NCBI RefSeq assembly: GCF_039542385.1
Contig: NZ_BAABIA010000002.1
Span: 1-64,000 of the forward strand
Length of the DNA: 64,000 nucleotides
Direction of reading: 5' to 3'
From: Prosthecobacter algae
GTDB lineage: Bacteria > Verrucomicrobiota > Verrucomicrobiia > Verrucomicrobiales > Verrucomicrobiaceae
Positions within the stretch are counted from its first letter, which is position 1. Each line of letters begins with the position of its first letter. The notes beneath the pieces were generated by a model. It did no database searches. It was not told the origin of the DNA and worked only from the letters and a program-made list of their open reading frames with translations. The translations under genes were made by a program, and so were the position numbers. Positions 24,792 through 32,250 of this stretch are shown piece by piece.

Positions 24792-26014
24792 TGACCAAAT
24801 TGTTTTTCACAAATCGGTCATATTTGAGTGGTCGTATTCTGCTGGCCATAGTGATCGGATCGTTAGCTGGGATTATATTTCAGGAACAAGCTGGTGAATG
24901 GGGAAAGCCAACGAAGCTTGTCATTATTGCCATCAAGGCCCTGGCGCTGCCCCTGATTCTCTTTGCCATCACGCATGTGCTGATGACAGCGCAAGTGCAG
25001 GGGGCCAAGGTGGGTAAACTGGCGCGGCTGCTGCTGACCAATACGGCGATGGCCATCGGAATTGGCCTGTTGCTGGCGAACGTGATCCAGCCGGGTGTCC
25101 ACTCCCCCAAACCAGCAGTGGAGGCTGGGGACAGTGTGGCGAGTGGAAGCCTGCTCGGGATGCTCGAAGACTCCATTCCGAAGAGCTTCCTGGGGCCGCT
25201 GGGAGACCAGGGCAAGCCGCTGTCGGTGATCGTGATCGCCATCGTGCTGGGGCTGGCACTGAGAACACAGAGGCAGAACCCCGCCTTTGCCACGGTGGAG
25301 GGTTTGGTGAAGCTGGCCTTGGCAACTTTGACGGTAATCCTGAAATGGGTGGTCGAGCTGCTGCCGCTGGCGGTGCTGGGCATCATCGCCTCCAAAGTAG
25401 GCACCGGCTCGACGAAGCAGTTTGCGGCTCTGGGTTGGTTCGTGGTGACGGTCTGCGCCGGGCTGCTGCTGCAGTCTGCCTATTACCTGCTGCGCGTCTG
25501 GCGTGGGTCCTGGGTGACGCCGCTGCAAATGCTGCAAGGCTGCCGAGATGCGCTGCTGACGGCCTTCTCCACCGCCAGCTCCACCTGCACCATGCCCATC
25601 ACCTACACCAGCCTGCGGGAGAAGGTGGGGCTGCGTGAGGACTCGGCCAATCTGGGGGCCATGGTGGGCACCAACTTTAACAACGATGGCACGGCCCTCT
25701 ATGAGGCGGTGGCCGCCTTGTTCGTGGCGCAGATGGTGGGAATCTCGCTCGGCCTGCCGGCGCAGTTGGTGATCGTGCTCACCTCCATGCTGGCGGCGAT
25801 GGGCGCTGCGGGCATCCCCGAAGGCGGTGCGGCCACCCTAGCGCTAGTGCTCTCCAGCGTGAACCTGCCAGTCGAATATGTGGCACTGCTGCTGACGGTG
25901 GATTGGTTTGTGGACCGCTGCCGCACAATGGTGAACGTGATGGGCGACTGTGCGGTGAGTTGCATTCTTGACGGTAAGACGCGAGGTTCAGAGTATCCTG
26001 CGGCTCCGATATGA
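24791..26014 (+). CDS. dicarboxylate/amino acid:cation symporter (DAACS/SLC1 family)
   Basis: 407 aa of family length. Multiple transmembrane segments (GRILLAIVIGSLAGIIFQ, then LVIIAIKALALPLILFAITH) and the re-entrant-loop and substrate motifs are visible: FSTASSTCTMPITYTSLREK (HP1 serine-rich loop), VGTNFNNDGTALYEAVAALF (the NMDGT-like motif, here NNDGT), AAMGAAGIPEGGAATLALVL (HP2) and VDWFVDRCRTMVNVMGD (DRxRTxxNVxGD). It imports C4-dicarboxylates or acidic amino acids with sodium or protons. The first 100 nt are AT-rich like the upstream gene while the rest is GC-rich like the chromosome. Overlaps both neighbours. Confidence 0.92.
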   Translation: MTKLFFTNRSYLSGRILLAIVIGSLAGIIFQEQAGEWGKPTKLVIIAIKALALPLILFAITHVLMTAQVQGAKVGKLARLLLTNTAMAIGIGLLLANVIQPGVHSPKPAVEAGDSVASGSLLGMLEDSIPKSFLGPLGDQGKPLSVIVIAIVLGLALRTQRQNPAFATVEGLVKLALATLTVILKWVVELLPLAVLGIIASKVGTGSTKQFAALGWFVVTVCAGLLLQSAYYLLRVWRGSWVTPLQMLQGCRDALLTAFSTASSTCTMPITYTSLREKVGLREDSANLGAMVGTNFNNDGTALYEAVAALFVAQMVGISLGLPAQLVIVLTSMLAAMGAAGIPEGGAATLALVLSSVNLPVEYVALLLTVDWFVDRCRTMVNVMGDCAVSCILDGKTRGSEYPAAPI

Positions 26015-26385
26015 ACCAAGAAATGCCAGACATCTCTGCAACACCTACGGTGTTCGGGCAATTTTTGACGGAAATCGAAAGGCTAAACAACACCGACTTT
26101 CAAAAGCTGCATGAATGGATTTGCAGGCGCTATGATCAAAAGGTGACGCAAACCGTTGTTGAGGTTATTGAAAGCGATCAAATTGACGATACGCGCGTTG
26201 TTGTTTCGATTGACGGCTTTGGGATCATTCGGTGCCGACTCCAATGTCTGAGCGAGAGGGATAACGAAGGTCCGGGGATCTATTATGATTGGAAAGACAC
26301 CGGAATTGGTGAGGGCTCTTTTTTTGCAGATCTAGACGTAGCGATTAAAGAGGCGCGTAGGATGTTGTTGCGTAGTAGTTTATGA
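26011..26385 (+). CDS. hypothetical protein (124 aa) downstream of the symporter
   Basis: 124 aa, soluble, starting inside the symporter stop (ATGA, 4-nt overlap). Contains TEIERLNNTDFQKLHEWICR near the N-terminus and a beta-rich middle (VVEVIESDQIDDTRVVVSID), then FFADLDVAIKEARRML. No recognisable domain. Codon use returns to the AT-richer style of the DUF4062 gene, which supports the three genes having been moved together with only the symporter looking host-like. Confidence 0.6.
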   Translation: MNQEMPDISATPTVFGQFLTEIERLNNTDFQKLHEWICRRYDQKVTQTVVEVIESDQIDDTRVVVSIDGFGIIRCRLQCLSERDNEGPGIYYDWKDTGIGEGSFFADLDVAIKEARRMLLRSSL

Positions 26386-26409
26386 ATCGCAGATAAACCC
26401 AGACCCAAT

Positions 26410-26574
26410 ATGATGAGTCATCGTTTCACCAAAGTTCTCGCCATCGCCTCCATTGTCGGTTCGGCAGTCTGCATCCTCTCGCATCAAACTGGGCATCTAT
26501 CCGAACAGGCTATGTGGCTCGCGCTCTTCATCATGGGCCTATGCGTCGGGCTATGGCGTGTCACGCAACGGTAG
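26410..26574 (+). CDS. 54-aa membrane peptide
   Basis: 54 codons, ATG at 26410 (a second ATG follows directly) to TAG at 26572. Two hydrophobic helices are predicted by eye: VLAIASIVGSAVCILS and MWLALFIMGLCVGLW, with a short polar loop (HQTGHLSEQA) and a basic end (RVTQR). No recognised family. Its 3' end overlaps the convergent acetyltransferase relic by 14 nt. No clear ribosome-binding site, so the call is tentative. Confidence 0.4.
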   Translation: MMSHRFTKVLAIASIVGSAVCILSHQTGHLSEQAMWLALFIMGLCVGLWRVTQR

Positions 26575-26968
26575 ACAACTCCTTGACCATTTTTCGGTGA
26601 GGGATGCCGACCTCTGTAAACTCCTCTCCCACGGGCAGATAGCCAAGACGCGAGTAGAAGCCTAAGACGCTGCTGCGTGCATGCAGCGTGAACTGACGGA
26701 CGCCCTCCCGTTGCAAAACCTCCTCCACGGATTGAACAATCTGTCGGCCCAGGCCCTGGCCTTACAGGGCGGGTAGAACAGCCATTTGTCTGAGCTTTGC
26801 TTCGGTGGAGGATAGTCTAATGGCTTGCAAGCACGCGACGAGATGCTGCTCGCGATCAAACAGACCAAAGTGAAGGTTTGAGCTCTCGCCCGCGAGGTTT
26901 TCGTCATAGAGGCTCATCCCCAGCGGAACACGCAGAACCGCATGACGCAGAGCGCACTCGGCATTGTA
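26561..26968 (-). pseudogene. GNAT-family acetyltransferase, broken
   Basis: Translating the minus strand from 26968 gives a GNAT protein: ECALRHAVLRVPLGMSLYDE, LFDREQHLVACLQAIRL, then KLRQMAVLPAL followed by a stop and GQGLGRQIVQSVEEVL, which together form the acetyl-CoA-binding motif A (R/Q-x-x-G-x-G/A). The TAA at 26762-26764 replaces an expected CAA codon by one transition. It continues FTLHARSSVLGFYSRLGYLPVGEEF to TGA at 26561. The 5' end is missing behind a stop at 26969-26971. Confidence 0.75.
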
Positions 26969-27005
26969 TTAGGGTGAGCAGCGTCGCGGTGATGCAACAC
27001 CAGGA

Positions 27006-27054
27006 GGGAAAAAACTTTGTCCACGTTTGGCCGGTTGAAGGAACAATCCTTTGA
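27006..27054 (+). promoter_or_regulatory. conserved upstream motif of the DUF1501 relic
   Basis: Second copy of the 22067-22116 motif (GGGAAAAAACTTTGTCCAC ... CAATCCTTTGA), ending over the TTG that starts the DUF1501 frame. Confidence 0.5.
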
Positions 27055-27924
27055 CCGCTAATGACTCCACCACCGCACTCCCCGCCTTCTCCCGTCGCGA
27101 ATGGCTGCAACGCACCAGCGCGGGCTTTGGTTATCTCGCCTTGAGTGCGCTCGCAGCGCAGCGTGCTCTCGCTGAAGTTGCGCCACCGCTCGCACCTAAG
27201 CAACCGCATTTTCCCGCCAAGGCCAAACGCATGCTCTTCCTCTGCATGGACGGCGGGCCATCGCATGTGGACAGCTTTGATTACCCTAAAAACGGAAATG
27301 GAAAATGAGCATTAAGCACATCGCCTTGGTGTTCAATGAATTCCCATCGCTCCGCGATGAACTTATTGAGTGATAACTCACTTATCTCCAAGTGTTTGAG
27401 AATGAGGGTAATGCGATCAAATTTGCGCACTCCATTCCGGTTTTTAGGATTACAAGCCCGAGCTGGCGAAATACGCGGGCAAGGCCATCGGCAAAGGCAA
27501 GGTGCCCACCGGCAATCTCATGGCCCCGGTGTGGGAGTTCAAGCAGCGCGGCCAGAGCGGCCTGTGGATCAGCGAGCTGTTCCCGCAGAGCGCCGCGCAC
27601 GCGGACAAGCGCTGCCTCATTCGCAGCATGAAGACGGATGTGCCGAATCATCCGCCCGCCTTCCTGCAAATGCACTGTGGCATTCCCACCGCGCCGCGTC
27701 CCAGCATGGGTGCCTGGATCACTTACGGACTCGGCAGCATGAATGAAAACCTGCCTGGCTTTGTCACCCTGAGCCCCAATCCCGGCAACGGCGGCTCCGC
27801 GAACTACGGCAGCTCGTTTTGCCCGCCATTTATCAAGGCACGCGCATCGGCAACGGACGCCAGCCCATCGCCCAGGCCAAGATCAGCAATCTGTATGATT
27901 TGGAGACCCGGCTGCCGCAAAGTC
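27051..27924 (+). pseudogene. DUF1501-family protein, interrupted and truncated
   Basis: The N-terminus carries a twin-arginine-like signal ([20 protein letters not shown]) and [21 protein letters not shown] as in the intact homologue at 40184. After SFDY the gene is broken by a 164-bp insertion, then resumes with KPELAKYAGKAIGKGKVPTG, FKQRGQSGLWISELFP and GIPTAPRPSMGAWITYGLGS. A one-base deletion near 27820 shifts the frame (NYGSSF continues as LPAIYQGTRIGNGRQPIAQA in the next frame). Similarity ends around 27920, so about two thirds of the gene is lost. Confidence 0.82.
27285..27448. mobile_element. MITE-like insertion in the DUF1501 relic
   Basis: 164 bp with near-perfect terminal inverted repeats: the left end reads CCTAAAAACGGAAATGGA and the right end, reverse-complemented, CCTAAAAACCGGAATGGA. 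It is flanked by a 5-bp direct repeat ATTAC (280-284 and 449-453 within the 27 kb block). Removing the element plus one repeat (169 nt) restores the continuous protein SFDYKPELAKYAGK, which fixes the boundaries. No transposase is encoded, so it would need one in trans. Confidence 0.82.
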
Positions 27925-27945
27925 TGAATAAACGACTTTGTATCA

Positions 27946-28126
27946 GCGCCAGGAAACGACCATGAAAATTCACGGTCGTTTTCTACGGTCTGCTGAAAAA
28001 CTGGCGCAAATCAGTGCAAAGCTGCGCAAAAACAGGCACTCAAAATTGGCCCTGAAAACATTTTTTCATCAGTGTTCCACATGCTTTTTCAAAGCTATGC
28101 AAAACTGCGTAAATCGTTGATTTTCA
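27946..28126. other. possible integrase attachment-site remnant
   Basis: Between the truncated DUF1501 relic and the half tRNA lies an AT-rich, repeat-rich stretch: nested inverted repeats GCGCCAG/CTGGCGC (27946-27952, 28001-28007) and AAACGACC/GGTCGTTT (27954-27961, 27974-27981), and a 16-nt direct repeat TGCAAAGCTGCGCAAA at 28015 versus TGCAAAACTGCGTAAA at 28098. The direct repeats could be integrase arm-type sites next to a tRNA crossover point. No gene is visible. Confidence 0.4.
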
Positions 28127-28166
28127 ATTAGAAATCCGGTGCTCTAATCCACTGAGCTACGGGCGC
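28127..28166 (-). pseudogene. tRNA-Arg(TCT) gene, 5' half only
   Basis: On the minus strand from 28166 the sequence is GCGCCCGTAGCTCAGTGGAT and then TAGAGCACCGGATTTCTAAT: acceptor 5' strand, D-arm, and anticodon stem CCGGA with loop TTTCTAA (anticodon TCT). It then diverges exactly where the 3' strand of the anticodon stem (TCCGG) should begin. The T-arm and acceptor 3' strand are absent from the following 200 nt. This is a typical crossover point for tyrosine recombinases in tRNA genes. Confidence 0.82.
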
Positions 28167-28245
28167 TTTTGAGGGGATTGAAGGGAGGGATTAAGCGCAG
28201 ATGCGGGCTTTCGCAACCGGCTTTGGATAGCCGCTCAGCGGTAAA

Positions 28246-28286
28246 ATTAAAATTCCCCTCCTGAAAAGTTTCAGAAGGGGAATTTT
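28246..28286. terminator. strong, bidirectional intrinsic terminator
   Basis: AAATTCCCCTCCTGAAA pairs with TTTCAGAAGGGGAATTT (one unpaired C) around a 2-nt loop, with A-runs on one side and T-runs on the other. It sits 31 nt after the stop of the minus-strand hydrolase gene and would end its transcript. Confidence 0.8.
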
Positions 28287-28316
28287 AGTAACCTTTAAAT
28301 TAGATCCATCCGGGGA

Positions 28317-30317
28317 TCACTTCTTCCACTCCCAGGTCTCACCAAAGAAGCCTGCATCACTGATGCCGCCTGGGGCGCGGGTGGACTTCGGCAGAGTGAA
28401 ATCCACAATGGCCCAATCGGGCAGCTTGGCGACCTGACGGGCATTGTTCAGGTAATCGTATTCACGGTAAGTGAAGCTGCTATTGATGACGACGTAGCGT
28501 TTGGGGTTCAGCGGATTTGGATACACCAGCACGGGGGCGTGGGTCTTCGTGTCATAGGTTTTGCCATTGGCGATCAACTTGTCCTGCGTCCACTGGATGG
28601 GCAGCTTGGCGATGATCTTGGCCAGCACCGCATTGCTCTGTGGGTCGCCCCAGAGAATGAGGTTGTTGTTGGCCATGTCAGCCTCGCTGATGTCCATGTC
28701 TGCCTTGGCTGGGGCATCCCCACGAAACTGGCGGCGCCACTCAAAGACGGCGCGTTCCATTTCCGCCTTGGTCCAGGCTCCCACTTTGTCGTTCAGAGCC
28801 GTGCCCGTCGGTTTCACATAAAGGAAGCTGCCCATGAAGGCATCATCAATCGGACCGGAGAGGCCATGATGTTTGGTCAGCTTGCCCTCTTCTTGGGCAC
28901 TGGCGACGACCGCCCACTTCCCATCTTGCTTGCGCAAATGCACCAGCCAGGAGCGATCCGACTTGGGCTTGGCCACCGTCAGTTCCTTGCCATCAATTTT
29001 CACCACCGGCGCTTCCTGCACACTGAATGGGCAGTGACCCGCAGGCATGTCCAGGCTCAGGGCCGTGACGTTGGTGGTCTTCACCGTGACTTCTTTCGCA
29101 CCCGTGATTTTGGCATCCACACGCGCCTGCTTCCAGCTTTCGCCCAGGCCATTCACGGTCACCCAATGCATTTTGTTATACCGGAGGAACCAAGTGGCGA
29201 AATGAATCTCGTCCGGGCTGCGATCCCGACCCACGGCGGCAATGTCTGCCAGACGGCGCTCAATCTCGATGAGGGAATCGGGATGGATCTTGTGACCGGT
29301 CTGCGGTCCGATGATATGGACAAGGTCAATGTTCTCGGCCTTCAGGTATTTCTCCATGATGTCAGCCGCCTGCTTCTGCTTATCAATCTCCCCGCTGTAA
29401 GCCACGGTGGGAGTGTTGAAGAGATTCACCGCGCTATCGGTGGCATTGTACCAGTGCCACAGGGTCTTCTCATACCAAGGCACTTTGGTGACGTCTTCGG
29501 TCTGGAAGACATTGAGGAATTCAGGGGTCTCTGAGAAGCCCGCACCGGGATTCGCGGCGCACCATTTGTCCGAGTAATTCACGGCGAACTGCCACGCTGC
29601 CGCACCGCCCATGCTGAAGCCACGCACGATGGTGCGGTCTTCATCCACATGATAGAATTTCTTGGCATGATCCAGCGCCTCCAGCAGGTCCATTTCACCG
29701 GCAAACTTATTGGCGCAGCAGTAGCGGCCGTAAGGGTGCAGGACGATGGTGTTGGCCGGAGCCACATTGCCTGTTTGTTTACGACGCTGATCAATGAAGG
29801 AAAGCTCGCTCAGGGTCTCACCACGGCCATGGCACCACACGTCCAGACGGGTGGCCGCACCATTGTAGCTGTCTGGAATCACCAGGCCATAGGGCTGCAC
29901 GGAGCCGTCAATCTTGGAGCGATAACCACGCACCACGAGGCCCTTTTGTGTCGTCCAGGGAGACTGGCCATTTTTGAGCTGTTCTGCGCGCAGCTTGCCT
30001 TCCGCCAGAGTTTCCAGGGCCGATTTGATCTCGGCAGGTTTATGGATCTCTTTGAACTTTAATGCCCAATCCACGCCCTTATAAAAGATCTCCACATCGG
30101 GAGACAGATCGGCCAGCTTGGGATTTTTCGCTTGGGCTTTGACCGCAGCGTCAATGGCGGTACGCAGCTCGCTCAGGCCCTGGGTCAGCGCCTTGACATC
30201 GGCCTCAGGCACATCAATGCCGATGGGGGGCACAGGGCGGACGTTATCGGCGAGGTTATCCTTGGGCCCATCGGCCAAAGCCAGAACGGGGAGGAAAAAA
30301 AGAGGAAGATACTTCAT
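28317..30317 (-). CDS. secreted prolyl-oligopeptidase-like serine hydrolase
   Basis: 666 aa from the ATG at 30317, giving a signal peptide MKYLPLFFLPVLALADG; an open extension to 30647 overlaps the next gene and has no signal. The alpha/beta-hydrolase core has GLVIPDSYNG, LDVWCHGRGE, and the nucleophile elbow RGFSMGGAAAWQFA at about residue 230 (Gly-x-Ser-x-Gly). A His in IIGPQTGHKIHPDS near 320 is a candidate for the triad. The C-terminal 300 residues are beta-rich and unassigned. It would hydrolyse esters or peptides outside the cytoplasm. Substrate is not evident. Confidence 0.8.
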   Translation of the reverse strand: MKYLPLFFLPVLALADGPKDNLADNVRPVPPIGIDVPEADVKALTQGLSELRTAIDAAVKAQAKNPKLADLSPDVEIFYKGVDWALKFKEIHKPAEIKSALETLAEGKLRAEQLKNGQSPWTTQKGLVVRGYRSKIDGSVQPYGLVIPDSYNGAATRLDVWCHGRGETLSELSFIDQRRKQTGNVAPANTIVLHPYGRYCCANKFAGEMDLLEALDHAKKFYHVDEDRTIVRGFSMGGAAAWQFAVNYSDKWCAANPGAGFSETPEFLNVFQTEDVTKVPWYEKTLWHWYNATDSAVNLFNTPTVAYSGEIDKQKQAADIMEKYLKAENIDLVHIIGPQTGHKIHPDSLIEIERRLADIAAVGRDRSPDEIHFATWFLRYNKMHWVTVNGLGESWKQARVDAKITGAKEVTVKTTNVTALSLDMPAGHCPFSVQEAPVVKIDGKELTVAKPKSDRSWLVHLRKQDGKWAVVASAQEEGKLTKHHGLSGPIDDAFMGSFLYVKPTGTALNDKVGAWTKAEMERAVFEWRRQFRGDAPAKADMDISEADMANNNLILWGDPQSNAVLAKIIAKLPIQWTQDKLIANGKTYDTKTHAPVLVYPNPLNPKRYVVINSSFTYREYDYLNNARQVAKLPDWAIVDFTLPKSTRAPGGISDAGFFGETWEWKK

Positions 30318-30336
30318 GGTTGGGAGTGAGGGAGAG

Positions 30337-30951
30337 CTACGCTGAACGACGGGTCTTTTTGGCAGGTTTCGACTTCGCTGGGGCAATGAGTGGGCAGGTG
30401 TGGATTTCAAACGGGGCACCGGTGCCGCCATCAAACTCCGCCGAGGCCTGGAGCCCAGCTTTGACGATGTCCACCACGTCCTCATACTGATCATACACGG
30501 TGTGCATGGCTCCGAGGGCAAAGTCACGCCCGGAACCAGCGGCCCAGAATTTGTGAAACTGCTGCGCGCTGCGGTAGGAATACAGAGCAAAGATACCGTG
30601 AGGATTGGCGATGAGACCATAAAACTGGGTGGTCTCATACTCCTCACCTTTGTCGGGTTGAGTGGCCATGAAGTACTCGGCCTTCATCCAGTGATGCGCA
30701 TGGCGGAAGGTCTCAAAGATCATGTCCGTGGAGGAGAAATCTCGCGGACGCTCAGGGTTGGCAAAGTAGCTATTCATCACCACCAGGCTGGTGGTGGTGC
30801 CGGTGAGGCCCACGTAGGTATCTCCCAGTTTCGTGATCTTGCTTTTATTCACCACATGGTGAGCGCGCTGGCGCAGGGAGCCGAGGCTGCTCATGGTATC
30901 TGCGCCGATGCAGGCGACTCCGTTCTTTAGGGCGACGACGATGGTGGACAT
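30337..30951 (-). CDS. HslV/20S-proteasome-like Ntn hydrolase
   Basis: 204 aa from the ATG at 30951. The N-terminus MSTIVVALKNGVACIGADTM followed by SSLGSLRQRAHHVVNKSKIT and GDTYVGLTGTTTSLVVMNSY resembles the HslV/proteasome beta fold, in which a mature N-terminal Thr or Ser is the nucleophile and Lys near 33 assists. Here Ser2 or Thr3 would have to be exposed. The C-terminus carries a Lys-rich tail (KSKPAKKTRRSA). No hslU partner is adjacent. It starts 20 nt upstream of the serine hydrolase gene on the same strand. Family identity is a resemblance, not certain. Confidence 0.65.
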   Translation of the reverse strand: MSTIVVALKNGVACIGADTMSSLGSLRQRAHHVVNKSKITKLGDTYVGLTGTTTSLVVMNSYFANPERPRDFSSTDMIFETFRHAHHWMKAEYFMATQPDKGEEYETTQFYGLIANPHGIFALYSYRSAQQFHKFWAAGSGRDFALGAMHTVYDQYEDVVDIVKAGLQASAEFDGGTGAPFEIHTCPLIAPAKSKPAKKTRRSA

Positions 30952-31082
30952 GATGGACGGGGAGTGTGGCAGGTCTTGATTTTTGCGCAAGATGGAGAAC
31001 GCCTGACCCATTGGTAGCCCCTGGCCGTCTTGACAGTTCATTGTGCCTCGCAATCATCGAGCGATTCACGTCCGAACTCCGC

Positions 31083-31463
31083 ATGCCCACTCCCGAAGAC
31101 AAGCTCCAGTCCATTCAGGATCAGTTGAATTCCAAAATTCACTGGGATGCGAACGAGATCGAAGTGGAGGAATGGCTGGAGGAAAAACATGGAATCTCAG
31201 GGGAGGCTGCAGAAGCGATGCTTATGACGGCTAAAAGAAAACGCCGGGCCGCTATTCGAGAGCGAGCTCTGTATCAGATGATTTTCGCCGTGATCGGCAT
31301 GAGCATTCCCGGCTCGTATTTAACAATGCAGTGGATGACCGGTCGGATATCGCTGTTTATCACGCCCCTTTCAGCGATCCTATTCTTGTTGGCCTTTTCT
31401 TTTTTTCTCAGAGGTCTGTCTCGATTTCTATCGGGACAAACAGATGCATCCATTGACTCGTAA
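31083..31463 (+). CDS. small membrane protein, unknown (126 aa)
   Basis: 126 aa from the ATG at 31083. The N-terminal 60 residues are charged and helical (DKLQSIQDQLNSKIHWDANE, then VEEWLEEKHGISGEAAEAML), and two hydrophobic helices follow (QMIFAVIGMSIPGSYLTMQW; ISLFITPLSAILFLLAFSFF). No recognisable family. It is divergent from the Ntn hydrolase and precedes the cytochrome gene by about 90 nt. Confidence 0.6.
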   Translation: MPTPEDKLQSIQDQLNSKIHWDANEIEVEEWLEEKHGISGEAAEAMLMTAKRKRRAAIRERALYQMIFAVIGMSIPGSYLTMQWMTGRISLFITPLSAILFLLAFSFFLRGLSRFLSGQTDASIDS

Positions 31464-31550
31464 TGTAAGCATTCCTTGAAATCGCTGTGCGCATTTTGCG
31501 CTCCGGCTGAGCAGCGAGAGACTTTATCAGAGGCTAACGTTTACTATTTC

Positions 31551-32192
31551 ATGCCTCGATTCCTCACGCTTTTCCTTCTCATCTCCCTCGCGCTGAGATG
31601 CCCCGCCGAGGAGATGGGAGCGCAGCTTTTTCAAACGGTGTGCGCGGCCTGCCACGGGCCCAAGGGTGAAGGCAAAGATGACCTAAAGACACCTTCCATC
31701 GCCAATCTACCGGAGTGGTATGTGCTGCGGCAACTGACCAACTTTCACGAAGGCAGACGGGGTGAGAATGGGCAGGTGGACCCACAAGGAGCCCTGATGG
31801 CGGCCATCGCTAAGACGCTAAAACCCGAGCAGATGACGGCGGTGGCCAATCACGTGCAATCCCTGGCCCTGGTGGTGCCGAAAGAACGCACGCTGGAAGG
31901 TGCCCAAGTGCAGGCTGGCCAGGAGCTGTTTTACGAACGCTGCATGGAATGCCATCGCTACAATGCCAGTGGCGAACAGCTTTTCGGCAGCCCGCCTTTG
32001 GTCGGCCGCCAGGGGTGGTACCTGCTGGCTCAGCTCAAGAAATTCAAGAGCCTCCACCGCGGCAATGCCAAGGGGGATGACAAGGGGGCGAAGATGGTGA
32101 TGATGACCACGCTTTTCATAGAAGATGAGCAGGTGATGAAAAACCTGGTGGGCTACATTTTGACACTGAATCCAGAGCCCGTTAAGCCCTGA
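31551..32192 (+). CDS. diheme c-type cytochrome
   Basis: 213 aa with a signal peptide (MPRFLTLFLLISLALRCPAE) and two heme-binding CxxCH motifs, CAACHG at 31-36 and CMECHR at about 131-136, each followed by a domain of the class I cytochrome c553 type. Candidate axial methionines follow in each half (ALMAAI; KMVMMTTLF). It acts in periplasmic electron transfer. The frame is open upstream to 31476, but the later ATG gives the signal peptide. No oxidase genes are adjacent. Confidence 0.88.
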   Translation: MPRFLTLFLLISLALRCPAEEMGAQLFQTVCAACHGPKGEGKDDLKTPSIANLPEWYVLRQLTNFHEGRRGENGQVDPQGALMAAIAKTLKPEQMTAVANHVQSLALVVPKERTLEGAQVQAGQELFYERCMECHRYNASGEQLFGSPPLVGRQGWYLLAQLKKFKSLHRGNAKGDDKGAKMVMMTTLFIEDEQVMKNLVGYILTLNPEPVKP

Positions 32193-32250
32193 ATCCATCC
32201 CCAAGCCAAAGTATATCCGCCCCACTGCCGACAACAGGCGTAAAGTGGCC

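Noticed and set aside
28127-28166. Group I intron in the anticodon loop of tRNA-Arg
   Set aside because: The break is at the right place for one, but the 3' half of the tRNA is not found in the following 200 nt and no intron core elements are visible; sequence runs into a DUF1501 relic instead.
30318-30647. 110-codon N-terminal extension of the serine hydrolase
   Set aside because: It overlaps the Ntn hydrolase gene in another frame and would bury the signal peptide.
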